Source: Chrysopilus asiliformis (lineage: Eukaryota > Arthropoda > Insecta > Diptera > Rhagionidae). Taken from it: a stretch of DNA of 64,000 bases. Location: assembly GCA_964034945.1 (NCBI GenBank), contig OZ035961.1:5996001-6060000 (forward strand). Direction: 5' to 3'. The position numbers and the translations under genes are program-made. Shown one piece after another: positions 47,064-58,639 of the stretch. The first letter of the stretch is position 1. Every line of letters begins with the position of its first letter. The notes beneath the pieces were generated by a model. That model ran no database searches and was not told the origin of the DNA. It saw nothing but the letters and a program-made list of their open reading frames with translations.

Positions 47064-47094
47064 ATCTAAGCCAGCAGCTAGCTCCTTCAGCTTG
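47064..47094. repeat. 31-bp direct duplication, unit 1
   Basis: The 31-bp word beginning ATCTAAGCCAGCAGCTAGCT is found again, identical, at 47576-47606, exactly at the 3' edge of a Helitron. It is an internal duplicate over about 500 bp with no tandem context. Confidence 0.9.
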
Positions 47095-47575
47095 AAGGGT
47101 TTTAGGGGTTTTCTTAGACTCTAATTTAGTGTAACGAAAACTTATGCTTGGGTAAAGATTTAAGTTTTTGCGTATAACCGTACCGCCTTCATATTAGATT
47201 AGCTGATTACGGTTCAATAAACAAAAGACTTTCAAGATAAGATTCAACCTGAAAATGTTTAATTTTACTACATTTTACATACAAATTTACCAACAATTGC
47301 AGATTTTTTTTCATCTCATCTTTTGTTGTGGTGTTTTGTTAAAATTTTTCGTTTACCAAAAAACAATTTCTGGAAATATTTTAATTTTAAGATATTTACA
47401 ATAGTTTTTTGTAAAAAGGAATTTTGCGATTTTTTCCGTTGAAAATCTATGACGATTTTCGTACTGATTATTCAAAAACTGACTATTTTGTAAGAAAGGT
47501 ATTAAAATTACTGAAAAAACTCAAATCATGAATTACTCCAAAAACTGGAACCACACGTCCTCGAGACATATACGC

Positions 47576-47606
47576 ATCTAAGCCAGCAGCTAGCTCCTTC
47601 AGCTTG
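47576..47606. repeat. 31-bp direct duplication, unit 2, at Helitron edge
   Basis: Identical to 47064-47094. The last five or six bases (GCTTG) overlap the 3' end of the Helitron at 47601-47921 (minus-strand CAAGC), where the usual CTAG terminus is missing. Confidence 0.9.
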
Positions 47607-47921
47607 CATACTCGTCGTTGTCGGGTTAAGTTCTTTCAAATTATTTTTTTTTTGATGGTCTATGTTGGAGCTAAACTTCAGGCCAATCGGCTCAGTAGTT
47701 TCCCCGCGAAAGAGTAACTTAGCGCAAAAACTAAGTTTCGAAATCACTTTACCCCCTCCCCTTGCTCCCCCCACCCCTCGCGCTACTTTTCCGTATGCCT
47801 ATGTTGGAACCAGAACTACCACAGACACTCATGCCAAATTTCAAGTCCATCGGTTCACCCGTTTTTGCGTGAAAGAGGAACAGACAAACAGACACCAACT
47901 CATTTTTATATATTAGTATGA
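47601..47921 (-). mobile_element. Non-autonomous Helitron, family 1, copy 4 (short form, altered 3' end)
   Basis: Single-monomer form like 39309-39630. The 5' end (TCATACTAATATATAAAAAT on the minus strand, after A) is canonical. At the 3' end the hairpin (CCCGACAACGACGAG) is weakened, and the expected GCAAGCTAG|T is replaced by GCAAGCTGAAGGAGCTAG, the sequence of the local 31-bp duplication. Confidence 0.8.
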
Positions 47922-47929
47922 TTTAACTA

Positions 47930-48190
47930 TTTAGAAGTAAAATTTACTGTTTTGTGGTTAAATTGAGTATTTTTGTAATTGAAATAAACAATTTTAGTTA
48001 TTGTTCGGATTTGCCATTGTAAAATAGTTAAATTTACTTTTTTTTTCTCCGCATGCATGCCTGTGTGTTTGTGTCCGGAAAAATAGCCAATCCTGACTGG
48101 GATTCCAACTCTTGTCCATTCAGTTGTTGTATTTTCTGTTTCGGAATCTATGTGTTTATATTCTATGCACCTTGCCACTGATCGGAGTGT
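47930..48190 (-). mobile_element. tRNA-derived SINE-like element
   Basis: On the minus strand, a GATCAGTGGCAAGGTGC segment near 48180 resembles a Pol III A box, and GAGTTGGAATCCCAG near 48110 resembles a B box (GGTTCGANTCC). They are separated by about 65 nt, as in a tRNA with a long variable arm. An AT-rich body without coding sequence follows. Match quality is moderate. Confidence 0.4.
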
Positions 48191-48329
48191 TCTTCTGGTA
48201 AATATCAGTCGAAATTAGTATACTAAGCCAAAATTTAAACATGATTGTCAAATTACCGATTTAATTTACTTTTATCTAATTTAGACAAAGAACTACTACT
48301 ACTAATTTGCGATTGTACAATAGATATTT

Positions 48330-49838
48330 CTATTAAAACATACTCAAGAAATCCAAAAAACGAAGAAAAATATCAGTTGTGATCAACACAAAACTTTCCA
48401 TTGCAATATTTAATTTCGGAAAAATCATATACAAAATACCGTATTTTTCAAATATCTTAAGAACCGTTAAAGATAAGTAAAAATCATTAAAGGGAAAAAT
48501 GTGGGAAATTTTATTTCCTTTGAATCTGGTCATAATTATTTTTTCACAAAATCGCATAGTTTTCAAAAATTTTTCAAAAAAAAAAAAAAAAACTTGAATG
48601 GGCTATAGATAACGTTGCTTTTCCAAAAGCTGACGGAAAACGAATTTTTTCGTAGAACTAATTCACAAAAAATTTCAAGTCGCTAGCTCAACCCGTTCTC
48701 GAGCTATTTATCATACTAATATGTATATAAAAACGAGTTGCTGTCTGTCTGTCAGTTCCTCTTTCACGCAAAAACGGCTGAACCGATTGACTTGAAATTT
48801 GGCACGCGTGTCTGTGGTAGTTCTGGTTCCGATATAGGCATTCGGAAAAGTAGTGCGAGGGGTGGGGGGAGCAAGGGGCGGGGGTAAAGTGATTTCGAAA
48901 CTTAGTTTTTGCGCTATGTTACTCTTTCGCTGGGAAACTACTGAAGCGATTGGCCTGAAATTTGGCATAGATGTTCGTCGGGGGTCCAGCCTCAACATAG
49001 ACCCATTAAAAAGTAGCCCGAGAGGTGGGGGGAGTAAGGGGAGGGGGTAAAGTGATCTCGAAACTTAGCTCTTCCTCTATGATACCCTTTCGCGGGGAAA
49101 CTACCGAGCCGATTGGCCTGAAGTTTAACTCCAACATAGACCATAAAAAAAAAAATTGAAAAAACTTAACCCGGCAACGACGGATATGCAAGCTAGTAAT
49201 ACGTAAAACAGACAAACCGACAGACCAACAGACAGATGCACTCCAAAATAGCATCAAAAAGTATGGGCACGTGAGAGTTGTTCTTTGCAATTGAAACCCA
49301 ATCGGGGTTAAAGATTTAGCGCTATAATTAATATCCGCGTACAATAAGCGTAAGTAGTGACGAGAACCACACATTGATTAATAAAGTGTCTGCAATAATG
49401 AGGAAATTGGTGATCGACGGTTCGTCTTTGTGTCAATATTCGCTTCATGAAAATCCTGCAGCGATAGAGCGGCATTTGACGATTTTTGGGTCGATACAGT
49501 GATTAGCTGAGGGACCTGAATGTCAGTTTCACTTTAAAGAAGCGTTTAATGGGAACAGGGTCGATACTGTTGCTACTAGAGTTACCTCAAAGCCCCCGTT
49601 TGACAAACCAAATGGAAAAAATTGATGCCTTTAGCCGCCATATTCCCCATTGACATTTAGTGCAAACGATTTCGCTGCTTAAAATACTACAACACGGCTG
49701 TTTAAAATGTTATTTGGGCGGACATCATCATAATTCTTCCTGAAAAGGATTTCGTACTGATCAGGAAGTTTCTAACCTTCCCCGTTCTCGAATCGGTCTC
49801 CGGCATCAAATAATACTTTCCCTCTATAGCAGAACAAA
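48330..49838 (-). repeat. Interspersed repeat family R, copy 3, interrupted by a Helitron
   Basis: On the minus strand it starts near 49838 with ACTTTG...GCTATAGAGGGAAAGT and GGAGACCGATTCGAGAACGG. It continues through GCATCTGTCTGTTGGTCGG, and after the Helitron at 48711-49196 resumes with AAATAGCTCGAGAACGGG, then GGTTCTTAAGATATTTGAAA. Removing the Helitron restores ATTTA|TAATACG, matching the CGTATNTTAAATAACTCGAG order of copies 1 and 2. The segment 49380-49740 is not present in those copies. Confidence 0.6.
48711..49196 (+). mobile_element. Non-autonomous Helitron, family 1, copy 5
   Basis: 486 bp. Starts TCATACTAATATGTATATAA after an A, and ends with the ACCCGGCAACGACGG hairpin region and GCAAGCTAG before a T. 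Two 160-bp monomers plus a partial. Inserted in repeat family R without target duplication, as expected for a Helitron. Confidence 0.85.
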
Positions 49839-52529
49839 GTAAAAATTGTGTGCGAATCGACTTTCATGGAAACTACTTTCCACGAAGTATTTTACAAGAA
49901 GTTTTTTTAATTACTTTGAATATGATGAGAAGAAAGTACTTTTGAATTTGCTATTTTCAAAGCGGTTAAAAAGTACACTGAAGAGTCGGTTAAAAGTACA
50001 TTTGAAAGCAATTTTAAAGTGCTTTCGTTCAAACATTAGCTACATGTGAAAACGAAGATGCTTTTTTGTTTGATTTTTTTTCAAAAAGAAGTGCTCTAAG
50101 TGAAATTTCGCATATTTTAACCGACCATCAAAAATTCAATTGCACGACTCTTTTTTCATCAATTTTCCAAACAGGCAAAGGTTAATTTCTACAAAAAATA
50201 GTAAAAATGGTCAGTTCACGAATTAATAAAATCAGCGATAAATAATAAAATTAGCGAAATCTAGCATCGATTCACGAAATAATGAAATCTCGAAAATGTG
50301 TGCACTTAGGCCTTAAATTCTTCCGATCCGAGTGACTACTTAAACCTACCAACAGATTTTAATGGCAAATTTTCCATTCGATAAAATATTACGACAATCT
50401 TCATCAACTCAAAACTAGTGTAACAACTTGAAAGATGGCTTATGAGACAAAATAAAATTGAAAAATCGAAATTACAGCTGTTTGGAATCTTAGAAACATA
50501 ATCCAAAAAAATTAATTCCTAATAATGATTTGGTCGACCTAATTATAATGATCTAAAAATAATTTGATGAGACACTCTTATCCAGTGACCTTGTCTTACA
50601 TGACATTACTTTCACAACTTGTTTTACATTGGGAAATTTTCGACCTTTAAATTTCTAAAAAAAAGAAGAGCCGATCTCATCCAGACTTACTTAAAAAACC
50701 ACAAGTTTCAGTTTTTTATATGCATGCAATATACTTGGGAGTTGTAAAAAATTTACGATATTCTCCATCTTGTATACAAGGAATTTTTAAAGCTTAACTT
50801 TTTTATAAGTTGAAAAAGAAATAAAAAACGTATAAAGCGTCATCAAACCGCAGGTAAGTATCAACAGGAGATGCTATCAAAAAGTAAGACAAAACACGCC
50901 ATGCAACTGGATCTTTTCCTCAATTTTGACTTTATTTGCTCGGATATCCTGTAAGAAATTTGAACGAATAAAATTTTCGTAACATGCTACATCTAATGTT
51001 TGTATATTTCTCTGTCTTCTCTGTCCACATTTCAGTATTTTCATGAGAGGTGAAAATAAAAGAGAATCTCATAAGACAGCGTTTCCATTAAATGAAGACT
51101 AAATAAAGTGCGGCGAAGTATAAAGGACTTGGCTGGCTGGCAGGCGGGGAAATCATCATCAAAAACGCCAGAAAAAAAAAGAATATGAAAAAATAAAAAA
51201 TAAAATGGTATAGAAAGGAAAAAAAGTCAAGCAAAGGCGTGTGAAATCTTCAAGTACTCTTTAGGCAATAAGCCAGGCAACTTTCTTATATTGCATGAAG
51301 CTTGATAAAAAAATTGAATCACGTACAAATTTCCTATTTTCTATATGACAACAACATAATCCAACACGAAATGTTTCCAAATAAATCTTTTTGCTATATT
51401 TTCCGTGTCCCATGAAACAAATGGAGACTATGAGCGAACGAACGTACGAACGATACTAAACATAGAAAAATTCATTTTACCCATCCATACCTTATACATA
51501 GATAAAAATATAAATATATTCTATTTTAACTGCACACAGACATTACATACGTATACGTGTATAAATACATACATACCATCATTTATTCGAATATTTTTAT
51601 TTGTAAATAGAATAAGGATATATAGGTAAATTTTTATCTATTTTACGTTAGATATCTGTAGAAAGATATTGTTACAACAAATGCACACATATATATATAT
51701 GTATGTATATATATATATTATATATAGATATAATACACCTGAAGGGAAGAATGTTTTCAGGCGAGACACATAAGGTTTCATTTTCTTTTTCTATTCAAAC
51801 CCAATTTACATAATTTATGTAAACACATAAAATGCGAAGGGATCCACCTTATACACCTTAAACAGGTTCCAGTCACTGCGGATGCCACATGTACTCGTAC
51901 TATACTCGGCTATATTTCCAACAGTCACCTTATTCTTATCATACCCCAAAAAAAGAAAACCACCTTTCCGCCATCGCATCCCGTTCTTAGCTGCTACTGC
52001 GATCAGCAATGTCTTAGGACCAATGATGGCATTCTTTCATGTTCAAAAACCTGAATTTAAGCTAAGCTAACTCCATTTACCCACTCAATCCATATCAATT
52101 CACCACCCCATATTCATTCATGTAGTCATCCCCTCCCCTAATGCAAAACCTTTTTAAACACAATCTCCAGTGGTATCGTTGATATTATTATATAGGAGAA
52201 CTTATGTTCCTTCATTTCAATTTAGAAACAAATATTGGAAAACGATTTAAATTCAAATCTTGGCGTTATTTTAAATTTAAGTGCTGTACCCTTTTTAAGG
52301 ATTATCTCATTTTCACCCCTGTTATTTTATGCAGAAGGAATCTGGGCTGAAGACAAGTCAATATTAACAATTTTCCTGATTTCTTGTTTACTTTATTATT
52401 TTGAAATTTTTGACTACAAATGATTAGAATTTTGTTAATTTCCTGTATTTAAATAATGTAATTACTGGTTGCTAGAAATTTATGAATTTTAAACATTTTT
52501 CTTGGTATGAAAACCAGATTAAATAAACG
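49839..52529. other. Unique non-coding stretch
   Basis: No supported gene. TA-rich microsatellite-like sequence lies at about 51688-51732. Confidence 0.4.
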
Positions 52530-52778
52530 TAAAGGGTGTTTCTTTAAGCCCGATAGAACTTCAAATTTTAAAAGTAACACAAAAAATTAAATTTTTATCA
52601 AAAATTTTTTTTTATTCGAAAGATTAATACATGGCATTAACATTTGAAAATGATTTCGGGCATATGGCCACCGCGGCTGTTCTTGACGAAGCGCATTCTG
52701 AATGTCCAATTTTGGGCCACTTTTTCGAGCACTGCTGGCCGTATGTCACGAATAACACGAACAATGTTGGCCTCCAAG

Positions 52779-53050
52779 AATGTGTTTACACTGGGATTCA
52801 CTTTGAGGCGGCATGTCTTTCCTCATTTTTCTGCCGTGTGCACACGGTTCGCTTCATCTGGATTCATAAACCGGTTTCATCAACAAAACTAAACGACAGG
52901 TTTCAACGACCAGACTCAAAAACCGGTTTGCGACCGATAATTTTAAGTGAATCTAAACTTCGTGCGCTCTTTTTGGTTTCCCTCCCCACTGCGTCCCTCA
53001 CCCTCACGAATGGCGTGCCGCCTCAAAGTGAATCCCAGTGTAAACACATT
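52779..53050. mobile_element. TGTGTTTACACTGGGATTC-family MITE, nested
   Basis: A 272-bp element with near-perfect 35-bp inverted ends (AATGTGTTTACACTGGGATT, continuing CACTTTGAGGCGGCA) and a CCAAG duplication on both sides (52774-52778 and 53051-53055). The interior holds AAACCGGTTT-type palindromes at about 52868 and 52919. It interrupts the C-terminal coding part of the mariner relic. Single copy here; a 5-bp duplication does not by itself settle the superfamily. Confidence 0.85.
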
Positions 53051-53493
53051 CCAAGGCGTCAAATGTTGCTGGTTTATCAGCATAAACCAGTGACTACACG
53101 TAGCCCCACAGGAAATAATCGAGAGGTGTCAAATCGCACGACCTTGGAGGCCAATTAACAGGACCATTTCTTGAGATGATGTTTTCATCGAACGTTTCCC
53201 TCAATAAAGCGATTGTATCGTTAGCTGTATGACATGAAGCGCCATCCTGTTGAAACCACCTTTTTAAAGAAATACGGTCCGATGATGCTACTGCAGCAAT
53301 ATTCTCATTACTACGGGCTGTACGCACTCTGGTTGATGGACGAATGTCTAATAGTGTAAAATTAGTTCGAAATTTGGTGATGGTCTCACGAATAGTGCGT
53401 TCAGTGGGACGATTATGACGACCAAAATGTGGACGAAGAGCTCTATAACAATTCCTAAATGAGCATTGATTTTGGAAATAAGTTTCCACAATT

Positions 53494-53739
53494 GAGACGT
53501 TAAAAGCTAGAGTGGACCAAGCCACATAATCGAGTTTTTGAAGCTTTTTCACTTTTGTACTAATATTGACTGTAATTTTTTGGAAAAAAAAATTGTGTGG
53601 ACTTTATTACTCAATGTTGAAATGTTCTTTTGTGGATCCAAACATTTTTATCTAAAAGCTCACTCGCAATAGTGATTCAAACACAAAAAAAATCACGATT
53701 TCGACATGTGGGTTGGTCCACTCTAGCTTTTAACGCCTC
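53494..53739. mobile_element. GAGGCGTTAAAAGCTAGAG-family MITE, copy 2, nested
   Basis: A 246-bp copy, inverted relative to 44153-44399 in its interior. Inserted in the N-terminal coding region of the mariner relic with AATT on both sides, so the pre-insertion codons can be read straight across. This copy fixes the termini as GAGRCG...CGCCTC. Confidence 0.85.
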
Positions 53740-53800
53740 AATTAGTAAACGTTGTTCACACGTAAGTCTATTCATGATGATTTGCCAGAGTATACTGATC

Positions 53801-54929
53801 ATAAATTTAGACGGCACTGAAAATTTGGTAAAAATTACGGTAAACTCTCGAATCCGAAATTAAACCGATTAATACAGTGAAACATATGTTAAAGCAGACT
53901 TGCATGGAACCAGAAAATTTGTTTCTTTTTCAAAAATTTACAGTCCTTTAAAAAAATCGAAAATTTCGTAAAAACATGATTTTATTTTATTAAAAAATAC
54001 TACATATTAATTGTTTACACTTGACTGTAAAATTTTTTAAACTGTAAAATTTTACTGTAAAATTTACAGCTTGACTGCAAAATTTTTTAAATTTTCGACT
54101 GAAATTTTGAAATAACGCTCTTAAACCGTAATGTAACAAAATTTTACATAACAATTAAAAAATAATTAACAAAGAGGCAAATATACTTAACTCAATACAA
54201 GATCAATAATACAATAACAGACAGGAATATGGGGATTGTATAATAGATAAATTTACGAATTTCACAATTTCAATCAATTTAGCGATATAATATTTAATGT
54301 AGTAACACTAAAAAATAATAATTTTCAGCGGAAAACAATTTTAACATATTTAACTAAGCTGCATATAATTGTATCAATTTCAATCAATCGTGGCGAGTAG
54401 GTATATTTTATGAGAATTAATTACATGAAATCAATGTTAAATTTAAAAAAAAAACTAACGTAAATATTTAATGAAATATTTGAACAATTAATTTTATTTG
54501 ATTTCAAAGTATCAAATAAATTATTTACAAAAGTCGGATCACTCACAAATTAAAGTTTATAATCGTACAAAATAATATGGAGATAAAGCAGCATTGAATT
54601 GCATACATTATTTTTATAATATCAATCAGCTAAATTAACGTATTCATTAAATATCCCTTTTCACAAAACCATTTAATTCTAATTTTTTTCGACTTTGTAT
54701 TAATGATGAATATAATTTTTTTAAATATATATTTTGTAGTCGTACACAACACCTACAAGTGCAGTTCTTTTGGTCTAGCAAATAATCGAACCAATATATG
54801 TACAGTAGAACCTCGATTCGTCTATTAAATCCGTTCCTGAAGAGGGGGTCATAAACAAGGCATTCAAGGACTAAGGTTCTAATTGCTAAAAATCAAACAA
54901 TAGTCCATTGAAACCTCTGGATCTGTTGT
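53801..54929. other. Non-coding AT-rich stretch
   Basis: Repeated ACTGTAAAATTTT words at about 53935-54100; otherwise unique. Confidence 0.4.
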
Positions 54930-55496
54930 TTTTATACCCGTATGGTGAAACCAAAGGGTATATTAGATTGGCCTTACCGTTTGTAACGCCAAGATCCCGT
55001 CATCACACAAAAAAATGAATTACACCAGTGTGTTTAGAATGATAAAAAAAAGTTGAATTTAGCATGTCCGTCCGTTCGTCCGTCCGTCCGTCCGTCCGTC
55101 CGTCTGTCCGTCCGTCTGTCCGTCCGTCCGTCTGTCCGTCCGTCCGTCTGTGGCGCGGATTGCGGGCGCACGGATTGAGCTAGAGTCTTGAAATTTTGAG
55201 CAGATTCATTTTTCGTAAAATGCGAGGCCAAGTTCGTTCATGAGCAAAAATGGACCATACGAACGAAAACGATTTTTGCGAATATCTCAAAAACGGTGCA
55301 TCTTATCAAAAAAGTCCAAGAACAAAAGTTATTTAGGATATAATTCTACATAAAACTCTAATACATTAAAATCCGATTGGAATAAATTTTAAAAAATCTT
55401 ATTGAAAAGTTTGACTTCAAAGTGGAATTTTGGTACAACTGTTCGAATTTTGATACGAATATCACCATACGGGTTTTCAATAATTGCCAGATTGGC
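54930..55496 (+). mobile_element. HINE-like element, subfamily 1, 3' hairpin truncated
   Basis: Starts TTTATACCCGTATGGTGAAA and GGGTATA, with the longest (GTCCGTCC)n core in the window (55065-55150). It keeps the 3' sub-terminal repeat ATCACCATACGGGTTTTC but stops inside the terminal stem-loop (AATTGCCAGATTGGC), followed by a different repeat. Confidence 0.75.
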
Positions 55497-55504
55497 CTAA
55501 AAAA

Positions 55505-56710
55505 TTTCGCCTAAAAAATATTCCCCGAGCACTCCTGAGTCGATTGGCGTCATATACAAAAATTTCTTTCCGTCTATCAGTATGTTAGTATGTCTGTTAG
55601 TCTGTGTAAAAGGTTTCTTAAAAACCACTACCGCTAGAGCCATGAAATTTTACAGGGATGTTTGGTCCTGAGATGGATTGATCCTATCAACTGTTGCGTA
55701 GCCAAAATGGCGGCTTTTTAAAAATCGCAATTTCATTTTCCGCGATTAACTCCGAAACTACGAGGTTTATAATAGTATTTTGTGCAATAAAAGTTGGAAA
55801 CAATAAAATTTCCTACATTTTAATCTTTCATTAAAATTGCGTATCTCAAGCCGTTATCGAGATATACCGTTATTTCTAAAAATTCAGTTTTTTGATTCAG
55901 TTTTTTGCAATTATCTCGAAAAACACCAGTTTTTTGGGAGGTCAATGCATACATTGCATAAAATGATTTGAAAAAATAGAGTTACCGACAATTTTGTCTT
56001 GTACCGTTATCCCTTATCCGCTATCTTTTACCGTTATCGAGATATTTTCATTAAAAAGTAAAAAAAGAATATTTTTACGAATTGCTTGCAAACTAACGGT
56101 TTAAAAAAATAATTAAGAAAGAATTAAATATAATAAAATTCCCCACATTTCTTATTACCGTAAATTAGTATTTTTTACCGTTATCGAGATATTTGCTAAC
56201 ATTTTGTCTGTCGGGTTATGGTGTAAAATGTCAGGAATTCAGATTTTGTTTAAGAAAGTCATGTACTGTTCACATCAGGTATTTTTTATGTACCGAGTAC
56301 TACTATTTCTTGCAAATACATATACTTCTATTTATATACAAGTAGATAGGAGGCCAGGTGAACGTTTTCTATGCGGACCGGATTTTTTTTTCGGTGAAAT
56401 CTAAAACTTGAATTTTAAGAAGCTTTCCATGAAATAGGTCATGTAAATTTTTTGGCCTTTTGATCCCCACCCTCCACCCCTTCACCTTGCTTTTTCTTGA
56501 CTTTTTGTATTGATTTTAGTACGACCGCAGCACCTCCCTCACAACCACCAATAACAAAGAAAACCGCATTAAGATCAATGGAATGGTTTAAAAGATATCT
56601 GTATAAAATTTTTATCTTTTATACTTGACTATAGTTACCCTACTCAACTGGAAAATTTCATCAAAATCGGTTGAAATGTTTTCTAGTGATGAGATAACAA
56701 ATATTTGGAC
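55505..56710 (+). repeat. Degenerate GTCTGTTAG-type repeat, copy 2
   Basis: Starts TTTCGCCTAAAAAATATTCC, then GAGTCGATTGGCGTCATATA, TATGTCTGTTAGTCTGTG and AAAGGTTTCTTAAAAACCAC; compare 15125. Two or three internal rounds of 'TACCGTTATCGAGATAT' occur at 55852, 56030 and 56178. The 3' part reads TTCATCAAAATCGGTTGAAA, a phrase common at ends of insect interspersed repeats. Boundaries are uncertain. Confidence 0.4.
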
Positions 56711-57906
56711 AGGCAGAGAGCATTAGAAAATGGTATTTTTAGCTTCAGTACGATAAAATACGTCGATCGATATCAAAATTTTTAAGAAAATCTAAAAAAA
56801 ATATCCTTACAGTTTTATTTTATTATTTATACATGTTATTTCTTTCAAAAGCTTCAAACGATGCCATTTCACTGCATTTCACTGTGTTTAAAAAAAAATA
56901 GTCACCACTATTTTAAAAACTCTATCAAACAGAAAAAAATATTTGAAAAAAATTTTAATCGAAGTTTTAAGAAAACATTCAAGCGTATTTCAACATTGAA
57001 GAATAAACCACGATTTGAAACGAGTTTCAAATTATGTTTTATACTTCCTTACCTCGATTCAAGAGGTGTCTTTATTAATAGGATATAAGAAGAAAATTTT
57101 TCCGGGATAGCGTTGGACTAGAATCGTTTCTTCACATATAAAAGATAAAATTCTCTTTAGGCAGGTGATATTAGAAATGTGGATTAAAAGCGAGTTGAAT
57201 GACTTATATAGCTAACTATCTACACATAAAATGCAAGCCATGCAGTTCCTGCCTCTTGATCCACTCGACAAGACATTTCAGGGGGGGGGCTTTTCTAACT
57301 AACCCGCAACCAGCAGCGCAAGGAAAGCCAAAAGAGACTGACGATTTAAAGATTTCTTGCAGAATTTTTTCTTTCATAATGTTTAGATATGCAGAAAACT
57401 TTAAGGAGTGAACCAATACTGCAAGAAAAAAAAATCTTGTGATAATACTCCGTTCGTAACAATTTATTTTGTTCATTTTTTATCTTTTTCCTCATACACT
57501 TTTTATGTTGAAGAACTTCCGAGTATTCCTTTTTCGACTTGCTCAGCTGCTTGCTTCTAAGCTATACGTAAGTTTTCTCGATTTTCCTTATTTTTCTCGT
57601 GCATGTACAAAAGCACATATCTGTTCAACAAGACACAACATCCCTCATCCCCCACAATATGTTTCACTTCTGCCAATATTGTATGATTTTATAGAATGTA
57701 AAGTGTCGTGTATGTTAGCATCTATAGTAGTTTCTATACATTTATATTCCCATTTAAAACTGTACATCAGAAGGCACTATCATAGAACACCGGCTATATA
57801 TGTATATAGGTATTATATATAGTAGATATATGCAATTCAGGTACAAAATACCTATGTCATTTTTGATCCATGCAGAATAATAGAAATGTGCTGTGACGGG
57901 ACGCTA
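56711..57906. other. Non-coding stretch
   Basis: No element ends. A G run lies at about 57281-57289. The frame at 57469-57822 has no recognisable domain. Confidence 0.35.
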
Positions 57907-58037
57907 AAGGGGATGAAATTATAACATATGCTATATACGAGTAGATGGCAACCCAAGTTCCTCTCTACTTATAGTTGCCATCATCATATCAATCTGATGG
58001 TGGTTGAACATATGAAGATATTTCATTTCATCCCCTT
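57907..58037. other. Nested inverted repeats (stem-loop)
   Basis: Three nested arm pairs: AAGGGGATGA (57907) with TCATCCCCTT (58037), CATATG at 57925 with CATATG at 58009, and GATGGCAAC (57944) with GTTGCCATC (57982). Together they can fold into a 131-nt interrupted hairpin. Function unknown. Confidence 0.4.
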
Positions 58038-58464
58038 CGGTGTGATGTAAGTAGACTTGCTTCGACATCACATAATGAGTGTTTGGGCATGTTTTATCTT
58101 TAACTGAATGTAGTACCTTATACCTGTTTTATAGGAGTATGCGAAGAACTGCGGATGATAGAAGAATATATGGAATTCAGGATATGTCTACAAATATGTT
58201 CCGAAAGCCTGTTGTTGAATAAATATAGACTTTCCCATTGAAGGTGTACGGCACGAGAATTCCTTTAATTTCTGCTCCCCAATGGTTTTATACAACACAA
58301 CTCTTATTAAAAGTATTGTGTTCGTCTTCCGCATCACAAGTAACATTTATTAAAATTATACAGATTAAAGATACGGAAATGGTTTTTGTATTATTGAAAT
58401 ATTTAAAATTTTTATCGCCTTATGGGAAATTTAATTTCTTATAGCTTTAAATAATGTGTGGCCT

Positions 58465-58610
58465 AGGATGCGTGGCCTAGTGGGTAAAGTTCTCAGCGAT
58501 CGTAATTTAAACATAAGAAAATTTAGCTTGTTTACCAAAGGCTCGAGTCCGCTACTAGACTGTGGCATAATATTGTTAAATGTTTAACTAATTTAATTTA
58601 CTGAAATGAT
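58465..58610 (+). mobile_element. tRNA-derived SINE-like element
   Basis: TGGCCTAGTGGG at 58473-58484 matches the Pol III A box, and GGCTCGAGTCC at 58540-58550 is one base from the B-box consensus GGTTCGANTCC. The interval is longer than in a normal tRNA, and the cloverleaf is not closed by an acceptor stem, so this is a SINE head or tRNA pseudogene and not a functional tRNA. Confidence 0.5.
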
Positions 58611-58639
58611 TTTTTTTCTCAGTGTACGCATTAGACTAA

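Larger units (their letters stand above)
52637..53775 (-). pseudogene. DD41D mariner-type transposase, broken by two insertions and a deletion
   Basis: The start codon region (MNRLTCEQRLLI, 53773 downward) is split from the next segment by the element at 53494-53739. The N-terminal helix-turn-helix part reads FQNQCSFRNCYRALRPHFGR and on to SNENIAAVAS. An internal deletion then joins it to RWFQQDGASCHTAN (second catalytic Asp) and DLTPLDYFLWG (third Asp, 41 residues on). The first catalytic Asp is lost in the deletion. The C-terminal part below 53094 is split by the element at 52779-53050 and ends near 52637. The frame at 53094-53552 appears long only because the nested element reads through. 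Confidence 0.8.
52532..53800 (-). mobile_element. DD41D mariner relic with two nested elements
   Basis: The left terminus AAGGGTGTTTCTTTAAGCCC follows TA at 52530-52531 and matches the termini of the element at 29890. The opposite terminus beyond the start codon (about 53775) is not recognisable, so the right limit is approximate. Minus-strand transposase fragments lie in order, interrupted by insertions at 52779-53050 and 53494-53739 and by an internal deletion. Confidence 0.75.

Noticed and set aside
52631..53158. 175-codon plus-strand frame
   Set aside because: It runs antisense to the mariner transposase relic and across a nested MITE, so it has no independent support.
54121..54929. Retroviral or LINE reverse transcriptase remnants in AT-rich stretches
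   Set aside because: No YXDD, RNase H or integrase motif was recognised in any frame of the window; no retroelement coding call is made.
58473..58550. Functional tRNA gene
   Set aside because: A and B boxes are present, but no acceptor stem or anticodon arm closes a cloverleaf, so it is treated as SINE-like.
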